Shown here in pieces: positions 18,491-29,815 of a DNA stretch of 64,000 nt. Location: positions 434,001 to 498,000 of the forward strand of contig NZ_VMSB01000001.1 of assembly GCF_009858245.1 (NCBI RefSeq). Direction: 5' to 3'. The first letter of the stretch is position 1. Each line of letters starts with the position of its first letter. Both the position numbers and the translations under genes were made by a program. Source of the stretch: Ornithinibacter aureus. Its GTDB lineage: Bacteria; Actinomycetota; Actinomycetes; Actinomycetales; Dermatophilaceae. Below the pieces are notes generated by a model. It did not search any database and was not told the DNA's origin. It was given only the letters and a program-made list of their open reading frames with translations.

Positions 18491-20494
18491 GTGGCCGACC
18501 CGTCGACGTACCGTCCGCGGCCGGGCGAGATCCCCACCGAGCCGGGGGTCTACCGGTTCCGCGATCGCGACGGTCGCGTCATCTACGTCGGCAAGGCCAA
18601 GAGCCTGCGCCCGCGGTTGTCCTCCTACTTCCAGGACGTCTCGGCACTGCACCATCGCACGGCCACGATGGTGCGCACGGGTGCGAGCGTCGAGTGGACC
18701 GTGGTCTCCACCGAGGTCGAGGCCCTCCAGCTCGAGTACGCGTGGATCAAGGAGTTCGACCCGCGGTTCAACGTCCGCTACCGCGACGACAAGTCCTACC
18801 CCTACCTGGCCGTGACCCTGGGGGAGGAGTACCCCCGCGCCCAGGTGCTGCGGGGCGCCAAGCGCAAGGGCACCAGGTACTTCGGCCCGTACGCCCACGC
18901 GTGGGCCATCCGCGAGACCCTCGACCTCGCCCTGCGCGTGTTCCCCGTCCGCACCTGCTCGTCAGGGGTCTTCAAGCGAGCCGCTCAGGTGGGGAGACCG
19001 TGCCTGCTCGGGTACATCGACAAGTGCAGTGCTCCGTGTGTCGGGCGGGTCGACGCCCAGCGCCACCGGGAGATCGCCGAGGACTTCTGCGACTTCATGG
19101 CGGGCGACACCGGTCGCTTCGTCACCCGCCTCACGCGGGAGATGAAGGATGCCGCGGCCGAGTTGGACTTCGAGCGCGCCGCTCGTCTGCGCGACGACAT
19201 CGGAGCCCTGGAACGGGTGCTGGAGAAGTCTGCCGTGGTGTTGCCCGACGCGACCGATGCCGACGTGTTCGCCCTCGCCGAGGACGAGCTGGAGGTCGCC
19301 GTGCAGCTCTTCCACGTGCGAGGTGGTCGGGTGCGCGGGCAGCGGGGCTGGGTCGCCGAGCGCGACGCGGAGTCGACCCCCGAGGTCGTCGAGCACCTGC
19401 TCCAACGGGTCTACGGCTCTGAAGCCGGTGAGGCCGTTCCCCGTGAGGTGCTCGTTCCGGTCCTGCCGGACGACGCGCCCGCCCTGGCCGACTGGCTGTC
19501 GGAGTTGCGGGGGAGCCGGGTCGACCTGCGGGTTCCACAGCGTGGTGACAAGCGCACGCTCATGGAGACGGTGGCCCGCAACGCGACGCAGAGCCTGGCC
19601 CGACACAAGGTGGCCAGGGCGGGTGACCTCACCACCCGCAGCCAGGCCCTCCAGCAGATCCAGGACGCCCTCGGGTTGGACGAGGCGCCCCTGCGCATCG
19701 AGTGCTTCGACATCAGCCACGTGCAGGGCACCCAGGTCGTCGGTTCCATGGTCGTCTTCGAGGACGGGCTGCCCCGCAAGTCCGAGTACCGCCGCTTCAT
19801 CGTGCGCGGCGACGAGACCGGCGCCACCGACGACACCGCGGCGATGCACGAGGTGCTCACCCGCCGCTTCCGGCGCGGACGCCGGGAGGACGACGAGGCC
19901 GCCGCCGCGGCGGACGGCATCCAGGACGACGGCAACCCGGGTGACACCGGCAACCAGGGCGACACGGGCGCGGGGACGTCCCGCCCGGCGAGGTTCGCGT
20001 ACCGCCCGAACCTCGTCGTCGTCGACGGCGGCCTGCCCCAGGTCAACGCCGCCGCTCGCGCCCTCGCCGACGCGGGGGCCCAGGACGTCGCGGTGGTGGG
20101 GCTGGCCAAGCGCCTCGAGGAGGTCTGGCTCCCGGGGGAGGACCACCCCCTCGTCCTCGCGCGATCCAGTGAGGGCCTCTACCTGCTGCAGCGTCTGCGC
20201 GACGAGGCGCACCGCTTCGCCGTGACCTTCCACCGACAACGCCGCTCCAAGGCCATGACGGCGAGCCGGCTCGACGGCATCCCGGGTCTGGGCGAGAAGC
20301 GGCGCAAGGCCCTGCTCAAGGCGTTCGGTTCGGTCAAGCGGATCGCCGCGGCCTCGGTCGACGAGCTGGCGGAGGTTCCCGGAATCGGGCCTGCGCTGGC
20401 AGCGGTGATTGCGGCACAGTTGGCCTCCGCGGACACCATGCCCGCAGTGAATCTCGCGACCGGTGAGGTCGTCGACGAAGGGAACGAGCCGTGA
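18491..20494 (+). CDS. uvrC: Excinuclease ABC subunit UvrC
   Basis: 667-residue nuclease that makes both incisions with UvrB. The N-terminal GIY-YIG domain shows [20 protein letters not shown]. The Cys motif [28 protein letters not shown] follows, then a UVR motif near residues 205-240. The RNase H-like 5' nuclease domain includes [21 protein letters not shown], and tandem helix-hairpin-helix motifs lie at the end ([24 protein letters not shown]). An insert of about 40 residues rich in Asp/Gly (residues 470-500) interrupts the nuclease domain. GTG 18491 lies six bases after the -10 box, so it should be leaderless. Its stop overlaps rapZ as GTGA. Confidence 0.97.
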   Translation: MADPSTYRPRPGEIPTEPGVYRFRDRDGRVIYVGKAKSLRPRLSSYFQDVSALHHRTATMVRTGASVEWTVVSTEVEALQLEYAWIKEFDPRFNVRYRDDKSYPYLAVTLGEEYPRAQVLRGAKRKGTRYFGPYAHAWAIRETLDLALRVFPVRTCSSGVFKRAAQVGRPCLLGYIDKCSAPCVGRVDAQRHREIAEDFCDFMAGDTGRFVTRLTREMKDAAAELDFERAARLRDDIGALERVLEKSAVVLPDATDADVFALAEDELEVAVQLFHVRGGRVRGQRGWVAERDAESTPEVVEHLLQRVYGSEAGEAVPREVLVPVLPDDAPALADWLSELRGSRVDLRVPQRGDKRTLMETVARNATQSLARHKVARAGDLTTRSQALQQIQDALGLDEAPLRIECFDISHVQGTQVVGSMVVFEDGLPRKSEYRRFIVRGDETGATDDTAAMHEVLTRRFRRGRREDDEAAAAADGIQDDGNPGDTGNQGDTGAGTSRPARFAYRPNLVVVDGGLPQVNAAARALADAGAQDVAVVGLAKRLEEVWLPGEDHPLVLARSSEGLYLLQRLRDEAHRFAVTFHRQRRSKAMTASRLDGIPGLGEKRRKALLKAFGSVKRIAAASVDELAEVPGIGPALAAVIAAQLASADTMPAVNLATGEVVDEGNEP

Positions 20495-21420
20495 CCCCGG
20501 ACCACGAGCAGCCTGACGGTGCAGCAGTCCTGCCCACGGGAGGTGTCCCCGAGGCCAACGACTTCCTCATCGTGACGGGAATGAGCGGGGCCGGGCGGTC
20601 GACGGCGGCCAACGTCATCGAGGACCGTGGCTGGTTCATCGTCGACAACCTGCCACCGCAGCTGCTGTCGTCGATGGCCGAGCTCGCGGGCCGGGTACGC
20701 AATGACAGTGGCACCGACCTGCAGATCGCCGCGGTCGTCGACGTCCGGGCCAGGGCCTTCCACTCCGAGCTGCACGCGGGGCTCGCGGCGTTGCGGGATG
20801 CCGGTTGGCGGCCTCACCTGATCTTCCTCGATGCCACCGACGAGGCGCTCGTGCGCCGGTTCGAGAGCGTGCGTCGCCCGCACCCCCTGCAGGGGGAGGG
20901 GCGGCTGCTCGACGGCATCCAGGCCGAGCGCGAGATGCTGCGCGACCTGCGCGCCGAGGCCCAGGTGGTCATCGACACCTCGGGCCTGAACGTCCACCAG
21001 CTCGGCCGCAAGCTCACGCCGTTGCTGGGTGTCGAGAGCGGCCCGAGCCTGCGACTGGCCCTGATGTCCTTCGGCTTCAAGTACGGCGTCCCCCTCGACG
21101 CCGACTTCGTGTTCGACATGCGCTTCCTGCCCAACCCCTTCTGGGTTCCCGAGCTCAAGGCCCTGACCGGAGTCGACGAACCGGTCGCCGACTGGGTCAT
21201 GGCCCAGGAGGGGGCGCAGGAGTTCGTGGATGCCGTGGTGCGGCTGATGGGCCCGGTCACCGCCGGGTACCTCGCCGAGGGTCGTCGCTACGCGACGATC
21301 GGGATCGGCTGCACCGGAGGCAAGCACCGCTCCGTGGCGATGACCCAGGCGATCGCGGCACGGCTCACGACGGAGCAGGTGGCGACCTTCGTCGTCCACC
21401 GTGATCTGGGGCGCGAGTGA
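20491..21420 (+). CDS. rapZ: RapZ/YvcJ-family nucleotide-binding protein
   Basis: 309-residue P-loop protein. In E. coli RapZ is an adaptor that targets a small RNA for decay; in Gram-positives YvcJ has NTPase activity of uncertain role. The loop is GMSGAGRS (residues 30-37), with Arg at the usual Walker lysine position. The adjacent DNLPPQLL and the C-terminal [13 protein letters not shown] motif are diagnostic. It sits between uvrC and yvcK with 4-base overlaps on both sides, the conserved uvrC-rapZ-yvcK-whiA order of Gram-positives. Confidence 0.94.
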   Translation: MTPDHEQPDGAAVLPTGGVPEANDFLIVTGMSGAGRSTAANVIEDRGWFIVDNLPPQLLSSMAELAGRVRNDSGTDLQIAAVVDVRARAFHSELHAGLAALRDAGWRPHLIFLDATDEALVRRFESVRRPHPLQGEGRLLDGIQAEREMLRDLRAEAQVVIDTSGLNVHQLGRKLTPLLGVESGPSLRLALMSFGFKYGVPLDADFVFDMRFLPNPFWVPELKALTGVDEPVADWVMAQEGAQEFVDAVVRLMGPVTAGYLAEGRRYATIGIGCTGGKHRSVAMTQAIAARLTTEQVATFVVHRDLGRE

Positions 21421-22373
21421 CCGGGCCCGTCGTCGCGGCCCTCGGCGGAGGGCACGGACTGGCCGCGACCCTGACCGCGCTGCGATACGTGACCGACGAG
21501 ATCACCGCCATCGTCACCGTCGCCGACGACGGGGGCTCGAGCGGCCGGCTGCGTGACGAGTTCGGGGTGCTTCCCCCGGGCGACCTGCGGATGGCCCTGG
21601 CCGCCCTGTGTGCCGAGAGCGAGTGGGGGCACACCTGGCGCGACGTCCTTCAGCACCGGTTCGCGGGCGACGGGCCGCTCGGCGGGCACGCTCTGGGCAA
21701 CCTCCTCATCGTCGCCCTGTGGGAACTGCACGACGACCCGGTCGCCGGGCTCGACCTCGTCGGCCGGCTGCTCCAGGCCCAGGGACGGGTGCTGCCGATG
21801 GCGGCGGTCCCACTGGCGATCGAGGCAGACGTGAGCGGGCTGGACCCGGCTGACCCGACGGCCGTGCAGGTGGTGCTCGGCCAGGCCCAGGTGGCGGTCA
21901 CCCCGGGCACGGTCGAGCGGGTACGGCTCGTGCCGGCGGCCCCACCGGCCTGCCCCGAGTCGGTGGCGGCGATCCGCAGCGCCGACTGGGTCGTCCTCGG
22001 ACCAGGGTCGTGGTTCACCTCGGTCATGACGCACCTGCTCGTCCCCGAGGTCCGTGAGGCGCTCGAGGTGACCAGGGCCCGGCGTCTGCTGATCCTCAAC
22101 CTCGACCCCGGCTCGGGCGAGACGGCCGGCTTCAGTGCCGAGCGCCACCTCGAGACCTTTGCCGAGCTCGCACCGAACCTGCACCTGGACGTCGTGCTGG
22201 CCGACCCGGCGGTCGTCGACGACCCCGCCCTGCTGGAGGCGGCGTGCGCCCGGCTCGGAGCGACGTTGTTCGTGGCACCCGTCGGACGCCGGGACCGCGC
22301 CGGCGAACACGATCCGCTGCGCTTCGCGGCGGCAGTGAGGGACATCGTCACTACCCCACGACCGTCTCGGTGA
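21417..22373 (+). CDS. YvcK/CofD-like gluconeogenesis factor
   Basis: 318-residue protein of the YvcK/CofD fold. It opens with [15 protein letters not shown], the nucleotide-binding glycine loop, then [26 protein letters not shown]. In B. subtilis and mycobacteria YvcK (CuvA) binds UDP-sugars and influences carbon metabolism and cell wall growth. GTG 21417 overlaps the rapZ stop. Twenty bases separate it from whiA. Confidence 0.93.
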   Translation: MTGPVVAALGGGHGLAATLTALRYVTDEITAIVTVADDGGSSGRLRDEFGVLPPGDLRMALAALCAESEWGHTWRDVLQHRFAGDGPLGGHALGNLLIVALWELHDDPVAGLDLVGRLLQAQGRVLPMAAVPLAIEADVSGLDPADPTAVQVVLGQAQVAVTPGTVERVRLVPAAPPACPESVAAIRSADWVVLGPGSWFTSVMTHLLVPEVREALEVTRARRLLILNLDPGSGETAGFSAERHLETFAELAPNLHLDVVLADPAVVDDPALLEAACARLGATLFVAPVGRRDRAGEHDPLRFAAAVRDIVTTPRPSR

Positions 22374-22393
22374 CGCGTGGCAGGATGACCGCC

Positions 22394-23374
22394 ATGGCGA
22401 TGACTGCAAAGGTGAAGGACGAACTGAGCAGACACGTCGTGACCAAGCCGTGCTGTCGCAAGGCCGAGGTGGCCGCGACGTTGAGGTTTGCCGGGGGGCT
22501 GCACATCATCGGGGGCCGCATCGTCGTCGAGGCCGAGCTCGACACGGCCAACGCGGCCCGCCGCCTGCGACGCGAGCTGAGCGAGGTCTACGGCCACACC
22601 CCCGAGGTGCTCGTCCTCGCCGCGGGGGGGCTGCGCAAGGGCAGCCGCTACGTCGTGCGCGTGGTCAACGACGGTGAGTCGCTGGCGCGCCAGACCGGCC
22701 TGATCGACGGTCGTGGCCGCCCGGTGCGTGGACTGCCACCGAAGGTCGTCAGCGGGTCGGTGTGTGACGCGGAGGCGGCGTGGCGCGGAGCCTTCCTCGC
22801 GCACGGATCCCTCACCGAACCCGGACGTTCCTCCGCGATGGAGGTCACCTGCCCCGGTCCCGAGGCGGCACTCGCCCTCGTCGGCGCCGCGCGCCGACTC
22901 GGCATCTCCGCCAAGGCCCGCGAGGTCCGCGGAGTCGACCGCGTCGTCATCCGCGACGGTGACGCCATCGGTGCGATGCTCACCCGGCTCGGCGCCCACG
23001 ACGCCGTGCTGGCGTGGGAGGAGCGGCGCATCCGGCGCGAGGTGCGGGCAACGGCCAACCGGCTGGCGAACTTCGACGACGCCAACCTGCGACGGTCCGC
23101 TCGGGCCGCCGTGGCCGCCGGAGCCCGGGTCGAGCGGGCCCTGGAGATCCTCGGTGCCGACATCCCGGACCACCTGCGTGAGGCGGGGGAGCTGCGCCTG
23201 GCCCACAAGGAGGCCTCGCTCGAGGAACTCGGCCAGCTGGCCAAGCCGCCGATGACCAAGGACGCCATCGCGGGCCGCATCCGGCGACTGCTCGCGATGG
23301 CCGACAAGCGAGCCGCCGACGACGGCATCCCCAACACCGAGGCCGGGCTCACCCCGGACATGCTCGACGCCTGA
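22394..23374 (+). CDS. whiA: WhiA sporulation/division regulator
   Basis: 326-residue DNA-binding protein of the WhiA family, which has a LAGLIDADG-like N-terminal domain and a C-terminal helix-turn-helix. It controls sporulation genes in Streptomyces together with WhiB and affects division in other Gram-positives. The start [18 protein letters not shown] and the C-terminal [34 protein letters not shown] are typical. ATG 22394 gives the usual length (about 325). ATG 22385 is an alternative, but CAGGAT at 22381-22386, seven bases before 22394, could be a weak -10. Confidence 0.95.
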   Translation: MAMTAKVKDELSRHVVTKPCCRKAEVAATLRFAGGLHIIGGRIVVEAELDTANAARRLRRELSEVYGHTPEVLVLAAGGLRKGSRYVVRVVNDGESLARQTGLIDGRGRPVRGLPPKVVSGSVCDAEAAWRGAFLAHGSLTEPGRSSAMEVTCPGPEAALALVGAARRLGISAKAREVRGVDRVVIRDGDAIGAMLTRLGAHDAVLAWEERRIRREVRATANRLANFDDANLRRSARAAVAAGARVERALEILGADIPDHLREAGELRLAHKEASLEELGQLAKPPMTKDAIAGRIRRLLAMADKRAADDGIPNTEAGLTPDMLDA

Positions 23375-23433
23375 TGCGGGTCTTCACCCGACAACGCCTC
23401 ACTTCCGGGGACAATGCTTGTCCAGCGGAGTCC

Positions 23434-23460
23434 GGGTTTATCGGGTGACCCGATAAACCT
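23434..23460. terminator. AT-rich hairpin/palindrome between whiA and gap
   Basis: GGTTTATCGGG at 23435-23445 and its perfect complement at 23449-23459 around TGA. It may be the whiA terminator. Its A/T-rich arms (TTTATCGGGTGACCCGATAAA) are unusual for this genome and would also suit an operator for the downstream gap gene. Confidence 0.6.
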
Positions 23461-23471
23461 CGGCGGCCTGA

Positions 23472-24617
<1,146 letters not shown>

Positions 24618-24638
24618 GATCGCGGGGCCGAGACGATC

Positions 24639-25844
24639 ATGGGTGACCTCTCGTCGTTGGGCGACGTGCGCGGCAAGCGCGTCCTCGTCCGCTCCGACCT
24701 CAACGTGCCGCTCGACGGCACGACGATCACGGACGACGGCCGCATCCGGGCCTCGGTCCCGACCATCTCCGCCCTGGCCGAGGCGGGCGCACGCGTCATC
24801 GTGTGCGCCCACCTCGGTCGGCCCAAGGGCGCCCCGGAGGACAAGTACTCCCTGGCGCCCGTCGTCGGGCGGCTCTCCGAGCTGCTCGGCCGCCCGGTGG
24901 CCTTCGCCACCGACACCGTGGGCGAGAGCGCCCGCGCGACCGTCGACTCGCTCGAGGACGGCGACGTCGCGCTGCTCGAGAACCTGCGGTTCAACGCAGG
25001 TGAGACCGCCAAGGTCGACGAGGAGCGGGCCGAGTTCGCCGACGCCCTCGCCGCCCTGGCCGACGCCTACGTCTCCGACGGTTTCGGGGTCGTGCACCGC
25101 AAGCAGGCCTCGGTCTACGACGTCGCCACGCGGCTGCCGTCCGCGATGGGCGGCCTCGTCGCCACCGAGGTCGACGTCCTCAAGCGACTGACCGTCGATC
25201 CCGAGCGCCCGTACGCCGTCGTGCTCGGTGGGGCCAAGGTCGCCGACAAGCTGGCCGTCATCGACAACCTCATGAACACCGCGGACCGCCTCCTCATCGG
25301 TGGCGGCATGCTCTTCACCTTCCTCGCGGCCCAGGGCCACGAGATCGGCAAGAGCCTGTTCGACGCCGACAGCGTCGACGCGTGTCGTGACTACCTGCGT
25401 CGCGCGCAGGAGACGGGCGTCGAGATCGTGCTGCCCGTCGACGTCATCTGCGGCCGTGAGTTCTCGGCAGACACCGAGACCGTCACCGTGGCCGCCGACG
25501 CGATCCCCGCCGACATGATGGGTCTGGACATCGGCCCCGCCTCGGCGCAGCTGTATGCCGACAAGCTCGCCGACACGCGCACGGTCTTCTGGAACGGCCC
25601 GATGGGCGCCTTCGAGATGGCCCCGTTCGCCGAGGGCACGCGCCGCCTCGCGCAGGCCATGGTCGACGTCACGGCCAAGGGCGCCCTCACCGTCGTCGGC
25701 GGGGGCGACTCCGCAGCGGCGGTGCGCCAGCTCGGCTTCGAGGACTCCCAGTTCGGACACATCTCCACCGGTGGCGGCGCCTCCCTCGAGTACCTCGAGG
25801 GCAAGGAACTGCCCGGTATCGCCATCCTCACGAAGGAGCACTGA
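24639..25844 (+). CDS. pgk: Phosphoglycerate kinase
   Basis: 401-residue kinase that transfers phosphate from 1,3-bisphosphoglycerate to ADP. Signatures are [15 protein letters not shown] at the N-terminus, CAHLGRPKG, the LLENLRFN segment, [17 protein letters not shown], and the nucleotide-loop [11 protein letters not shown] near the end. It begins 21 bases after gap and ends three bases before tpiA, so it belongs to the same transcript. Confidence 0.97.
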   Translation: MGDLSSLGDVRGKRVLVRSDLNVPLDGTTITDDGRIRASVPTISALAEAGARVIVCAHLGRPKGAPEDKYSLAPVVGRLSELLGRPVAFATDTVGESARATVDSLEDGDVALLENLRFNAGETAKVDEERAEFADALAALADAYVSDGFGVVHRKQASVYDVATRLPSAMGGLVATEVDVLKRLTVDPERPYAVVLGGAKVADKLAVIDNLMNTADRLLIGGGMLFTFLAAQGHEIGKSLFDADSVDACRDYLRRAQETGVEIVLPVDVICGREFSADTETVTVAADAIPADMMGLDIGPASAQLYADKLADTRTVFWNGPMGAFEMAPFAEGTRRLAQAMVDVTAKGALTVVGGGDSAAAVRQLGFEDSQFGHISTGGGASLEYLEGKELPGIAILTKEH

Positions 25845-25847
25845 CGC

Positions 25848-26645
25848 ATGACCTCCGGCCGCACCCCCCTGCTCGCGGGCAACTGGAAGATGAACCTGGA
25901 CCACCTCCAGGCCACGCACCTCGTGCAGAAGCTCGACTGGACGCTCAAGGACGGCAAGCACGACTTCGGCGCCGTCGAGGTCGCGGTGCTCCCGCCGTTC
26001 ACCGACCTGCGCAGCGTGCAGACCCTCGTCGACGGTGACCGGCTCGAGCTGAAGTTCGGCGCGCAGGATCTGTCGGTGCACGACGCCGGGGCCTACACGG
26101 GTGAGATCAGCGGTGCGTTCCTCGCCAAGCTGGGCTGCTCCTACGTCGCGGTCGGGCACAGCGAGCGTCGCGAGTACCACCACGAGGACGACTCCGTGGT
26201 CAACGCCAAGGTCAAGGCCGCCTACCGGCACGGCATCACGCCGATCTTCTGCTGCGGTGAGGGTCTGGAGATCCGTCAGGCCGGCACCCACGTCGAGCAC
26301 GTGCTCGCGCAGGTCGAGGCCGGGCTGGACGGCCTGTCCGTCGAGGACGCGCGCAGCATCGTCATCGCCTACGAGCCCATCTGGGCGATCGGCACCGGCG
26401 AGGTGGCCACCCCCGAGGACGCGCAGGAGGTCTGCGCCGCGATCCGCACCAAGCTCGCCGAGCTCTACAGTGGCGACGTCGCGGACGGCATCCGGGTGCT
26501 CTACGGCGGTTCGGTGAAGTCGAGCAACGTGGCCGCCATCATGGCCAAGGAGGACGTCGACGGTGCGCTCGTCGGCGGGGCATCGATCGACCCGGCCGAG
26601 TTCGCCGCGATCTGCCGCTTCCGCGACCACCTCGCCACGGCCTGA
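25848..26645 (+). CDS. tpiA: Triosephosphate isomerase
   Basis: 265-residue TIM-barrel enzyme that interconverts dihydroxyacetone phosphate and glyceraldehyde-3-phosphate. It has the N-terminal [11 protein letters not shown] (catalytic Lys), VGHSERREY (catalytic His), the [21 protein letters not shown] loop with the catalytic Glu, and [11 protein letters not shown] phosphate-binding motif. It starts three bases after pgk, with ATG 25848. Confidence 0.97.
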   Translation: MTSGRTPLLAGNWKMNLDHLQATHLVQKLDWTLKDGKHDFGAVEVAVLPPFTDLRSVQTLVDGDRLELKFGAQDLSVHDAGAYTGEISGAFLAKLGCSYVAVGHSERREYHHEDDSVVNAKVKAAYRHGITPIFCCGEGLEIRQAGTHVEHVLAQVEAGLDGLSVEDARSIVIAYEPIWAIGTGEVATPEDAQEVCAAIRTKLAELYSGDVADGIRVLYGGSVKSSNVAAIMAKEDVDGALVGGASIDPAEFAAICRFRDHLATA

Positions 26646-26725
26646 CGTCCCCCTGACCGGGGTCGCCGCCTCGAGCGGTTATCCTTGAGCGGTTGTCCCC
26701 CCGACCTCGCACGAAGGACTCTCAC

Positions 26726-26971
26726 GTGGATGCGGTTCGCATCGGCCTCCAGGTACTCCTGGTCCTCGGTGGCCTCTTCTTGACCCTGCTCATCCTGATG
26801 CACAAGGGCAAGGGCGGTGGCATGTCCGACATGTTCGGTGGTGGCATGTCCAGCTCACTCGGTGGGTCGTCGGTTGCCGAGCGCAACCTCGACCGGATCA
26901 CCGTCGGGGTTGCCCTCGTGTGGTTCACGTGCGTCGTGGGCCTGGGCGTCCTCGAACGCTTCGCCGTCTAG
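26726..26971 (+). CDS. secG: Preprotein translocase subunit SecG
   Basis: 81-residue inner-membrane protein with two hydrophobic helices (about residues 6-25 and 55-75) and the Gly/Met-rich loop MHKGKGGGMSDMFGGGM, typical of SecG. It assists the SecYEG channel. GTG 26726 (VDAVRIGLQVLLVLGG) has GAAGGA upstream; a longer upstream frame lacks a ribosome site. TATCCT at 26680-26685 may be its own -10. SecG following tpiA is a common actinobacterial order. Confidence 0.92.
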   Translation: MDAVRIGLQVLLVLGGLFLTLLILMHKGKGGGMSDMFGGGMSSSLGGSSVAERNLDRITVGVALVWFTCVVGLGVLERFAV

Positions 26972-26985
26972 GACAGGGAGCAGTC

Positions 26986-27336
26986 ATGGCAGGTGGAAAC
27001 GCGATCCGTGGCTCGCGCGTCGGTGCGGGCCCCATGGGCGAGGCCGAGCGCGGCGAGGTCGCCCCTCGGGTGCACATCTCGTTCTGGTGCTCCAACGGGC
27101 ACGAGACCCGGCCGAGCTTCTCGCAGGAGCCCGGTCTGGTCATCCCCGAGCAGTGGGACTGCCCGCGCTGCGGGTTCCCCGCCGGGCGCGACCAGGACAA
27201 CCCGCCGGCACCGGTGAAGGTCGAGCCCTACAAGACGCACCTGGCGTACGTGAAGGAACGACGCTCCGACGTCGACGGCGAGGCGATCCTCGACGAGGCC
27301 CTCGGCTCGCTGCGTGACCGCGGCCTGATCCAGTAG
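26986..27336 (+). CDS. rbpA: RNA polymerase-binding protein RbpA
   Basis: 116-residue actinobacterial transcription factor that binds the sigma-A group sigma factor and core polymerase and aids promoter opening. The start MAGGNAIRGSRVGAGPMGE is the conserved N-terminal tail. The zinc-type core HISFWCSNGHETRPSFSQE...WDCPRCGFPAG and the sigma-interaction domain (KTHLAYVKERRSD...LDEALGSLR) follow. It starts 14 bases after secG. The convergent neighbour begins nine bases after its stop. Confidence 0.96.
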   Translation: MAGGNAIRGSRVGAGPMGEAERGEVAPRVHISFWCSNGHETRPSFSQEPGLVIPEQWDCPRCGFPAGRDQDNPPAPVKVEPYKTHLAYVKERRSDVDGEAILDEALGSLRDRGLIQ

Positions 27337-27345
27337 CAGGACCTG

Positions 27346-27843
27346 TCAGCCCCGGCCGGCGCGGGCCAGGTGCCCGACGACGCCGGGGATCCAGCCCTGC
27401 TCCCGGCCCATCCAGCGCACCGCCACCATGGTGCGCGTCACGATGGGGATGCCGTGGCGCGGCGGCTCGACGGCCAGGTCGGTTCCGAAGGGGTCGGTGC
27501 TGACCACCCAGCGGTGACCGGCAGCCGCCACGAGGTGGTCACCGATGGCCGTGCTGATGAGCGTGACGACGTCCGCGGACGCGTTGGCGCCGTCGCCGGC
27601 CTCGACCGCCCGGTCGTAGGCCGCGGCGATGCTCTGGAGGTCTGCCGGCTCGATGCCGTGGGCGGCATAGCCGGCTCGGGCCCGGTCCAGCGCTGCCTCG
27701 TCCTGCGCAGTCAGCCGTCGGATGCCGATCTCCTCGAGGGCCTCCACGCCGGAGTCGTCAGCCGTGACGTCGTCAGCGCTCGCGGCGGCGTGGTCGGGGG
27801 TGGAGTCGGCGTCGCGTCCGCGCAGTCGGTCGAACAGTCCCAT
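27346..27843 (-). CDS. DUF3806-like protein of unknown function
   Basis: 165 residues. The N-terminus is MGLFDRLRGRD followed by an acidic, low-complexity stretch to about residue 33. The C-terminal 110 residues form a compact domain with GDHLVAAAGHRWVVSTDPFGTDLAVE and VTRTMVAVRWMGREQGWIPG, which I believe belongs to DUF3806; no function is established. It lies four bases downstream of pgl on the same strand and may be the last gene of the pentose-phosphate operon. It ends in convergence with rbpA. Confidence 0.7.
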   Translation of the reverse strand: MGLFDRLRGRDADSTPDHAAASADDVTADDSGVEALEEIGIRRLTAQDEAALDRARAGYAAHGIEPADLQSIAAAYDRAVEAGDGANASADVVTLISTAIGDHLVAAAGHRWVVSTDPFGTDLAVEPPRHGIPIVTRTMVAVRWMGREQGWIPGVVGHLARAGRG

Positions 27844-27847
27844 CGCC

Positions 27848-28582
27848 TCAACCTTCCAGGTCGCCGGCAGCGGCGTCGTCGACGAGCCACAGGGTGCGCT
27901 CGATGCCGTGGACGTGGGCTGCCGGGGTGGTCTCGAACGGGGCTCCCGTGGTGCCTCGGAGCACCGCGTCGGCCTTGTCCGCCCCGCTGACGAGGAACCA
28001 GACCTCGCGGGAGCGCTCGAGGCACTCCCGGGTCAGCGATACCCGGGTGGGAGGCGGCTTGGGGGAGTCGTGCACCGCGATGGCGATGCCGGCGGTGGAG
28101 GCGGCCGCGGGGTGGTGGGGGAACAGCGAGGCCACGTGACCGTCGGGCCCCACCCCCAGCACCATGACGTCGAACATCCCCCCGCCGTGCTCGCGCAGCG
28201 CCTGCTCGTACAGGGCCGCACTGGCCTCGGCGCTCTCACTGGTGTCCGGGCCGGCAACTCGGTGCACGTGCTCGGGTGTCAGGCCCAGCGTGGCCAGCCC
28301 GGCCTGGTCGTTCTGGGTGTCGTTGCGGTCCGGGTCACCGGCAGGCAGCCACCGTTCGTCGCCCCACCAGACGTGAACCTGAGACCAGTCGACGGCATCG
28401 CGCGCGGGCACCGCGCACAACGACGAGATGATCTGCGACCCCATCGACCCGCCGGTCATCGAGATCTGGGCGACGCCGCGGGCACACTGGGCGTCGACGA
28501 TCGCGACGACGAGGCGCGCCGCGGCGGCATCCGCCAGGGCCTGTCGACCGGGGTGGACGACGACGGTGGTGGGACCGGTCAT
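27848..28582 (-). CDS. pgl: 6-phosphogluconolactonase
   Basis: 244-residue hydrolase that opens 6-phosphogluconolactone, the second oxidative pentose-phosphate step. It shows the DevB/Pgl motifs ISMTGGSMGSQIISSL, VHVWWGDERWLPAGDPDRND, the MVLGVGPDGHVASLFPHHPA loop and SLTRECLERSREVWFLVSGADKA. The ATG overlaps the opcA stop as ATGA, so its translation is coupled to opcA. Confidence 0.95.
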   Translation of the reverse strand: MTGPTTVVVHPGRQALADAAAARLVVAIVDAQCARGVAQISMTGGSMGSQIISSLCAVPARDAVDWSQVHVWWGDERWLPAGDPDRNDTQNDQAGLATLGLTPEHVHRVAGPDTSESAEASAALYEQALREHGGGMFDVMVLGVGPDGHVASLFPHHPAAASTAGIAIAVHDSPKPPPTRVSLTRECLERSREVWFLVSGADKADAVLRGTTGAPFETTPAAHVHGIERTLWLVDDAAAGDLEG

Positions 28583-29715
28583 GATCGACGCTCCTTGACC
28601 TCGGCGAGCTTGTCCTTGGCGGCCTGCTTGACGACCTCCGGGTCATCGACCTTCGGCGGCATCGGGGCGGCCTCGACCATGGCACTGCGGGTGCTGGCCC
28701 GCGCTGCCCTTCGTAGCCGCTTCGCGGTGCGCTCGGCCTCCGCGACCGAGGGAGCCCGCCCCGCCCGCACGGCCTCGCTGGCGGTCTGGCGCGACACGGT
28801 GCACCGGCGAAGTCCCACGACGAGGGCGTCGTGGTAGACCTCGTCGGGGTCCAGGCGCCGCAGCTCGTCGGCGAGGCACTCCGCGTCGCCGCGGTGCGCA
28901 AGCGCCAGGGTTCGCACCGGCTGGCCCGGCTGGGCCAGGGTCGCGGTGTTGCCGTCGACCGGCCTCACGAGGTCGATCGACCCGCCGTCGCGCTCCAGTC
29001 GGACCGAGACGATGCCGCTCCCGGAACGCGCCCGGGCGATGGACACGGGGCACTTGAGGCGAGCGGCCAGCCACCCGGCGAGCAGGTCACCCGAGGGGGA
29101 GTCCGCCGCAGCGACGACGACCGCGCTCGTGACGGGCTCGTACGGTGGCTGGTCCAGGGCTGCGGTGAGCAGGCCGCGCCACAAGGTGATCCTCGACCAG
29201 GCGAGGTCGCTGTCACCGGCCGCGTACCCGTCGGACAGGCGGCGCAGGACCGTTCGGGACGTGGTGCTGGATCGGGCGGCGTCGGTGACGCGCCGCTGCG
29301 CCATCATGCCGATCGGGTCCTTGGACGGCTCGTGGGGGCCGTTGGCCGGCCACCACGCGACGATGGGGGAGTCGGCGAGGAGCAGCGGCGTCACGACGGC
29401 TCGGCCGTGCGAGGCCAGCCGGCCGAAGAGGCGCAGGACCACGACCTCGGAGGCGCCGGCATCCCCACCCACCCGGATCTGTCCATCGAGCCGGGCGGCA
29501 CCACGCTTGCTGCCCGCGATGACGACGATGATCCGACAGGGGTGTTGGCGGCTGGCGTCGTTCGCGGTCTCGATCGCCGCGTCGGCGTGGGCCTCGTCGA
29601 CGACGACGAGCAGGGTCAGCACTCGCGAGAGCGCCATCGACCCCGTGTCGGCGCGCAGCCGGACCAGCCGCGCCGAGATGGCGGCGGTGGTCGTGTCGGG
29701 CAGGTCGACGATCAC
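28579..29715 (-). CDS. opcA: Glucose-6-phosphate dehydrogenase assembly protein OpcA
   Basis: 378-residue factor that activates or assembles Zwf in actinobacteria and cyanobacteria. It starts MIVDLPDTTTAAISARLVRLR and contains SRVLTLLVVVDE, HPCRIIVVI and the conserved PLLLADSPIVAWWPANGP. GTG 29715 is chosen because it gives the family start; a TTG at 29727 is an in-frame alternative. It overlaps pgl by four bases. Between it and zwf lie about 100 bases with twin palindromic repeats. Confidence 0.93.
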   Translation of the reverse strand: MIVDLPDTTTAAISARLVRLRADTGSMALSRVLTLLVVVDEAHADAAIETANDASRQHPCRIIVVIAGSKRGAARLDGQIRVGGDAGASEVVVLRLFGRLASHGRAVVTPLLLADSPIVAWWPANGPHEPSKDPIGMMAQRRVTDAARSSTTSRTVLRRLSDGYAAGDSDLAWSRITLWRGLLTAALDQPPYEPVTSAVVVAAADSPSGDLLAGWLAARLKCPVSIARARSGSGIVSVRLERDGGSIDLVRPVDGNTATLAQPGQPVRTLALAHRGDAECLADELRRLDPDEVYHDALVVGLRRCTVSRQTASEAVRAGRAPSVAEAERTAKRLRRAARASTRSAMVEAAPMPPKVDDPEVVKQAAKDKLAEVKERRS

Positions 29716-29740
29716 CGGGGTCCCCAATCAGTATCGGAGT

Positions 29741-29797
29741 CGGGTCCCACGCTCCGCGTGGGCGGTACGAGCGCGGGTCCCACGCCCTGCGTGGGCG
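29741..29797. repeat. Twin palindromic repeats between zwf and opcA
   Basis: Two 24-bp copies (29741-29764 and 29774-29797) of CGGGTCCCACGCYCYGCGTGGGCG, offset by 33 bp. Each is a hairpin, CCCACGC-N3-GCGTGGG. The copies differ only in the loop. They may act as a processing, attenuation or protein-binding site within the operon. Confidence 0.85.
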
Positions 29798-29815
29798 AAC
29801 TTGTGGGGGTGGTGA

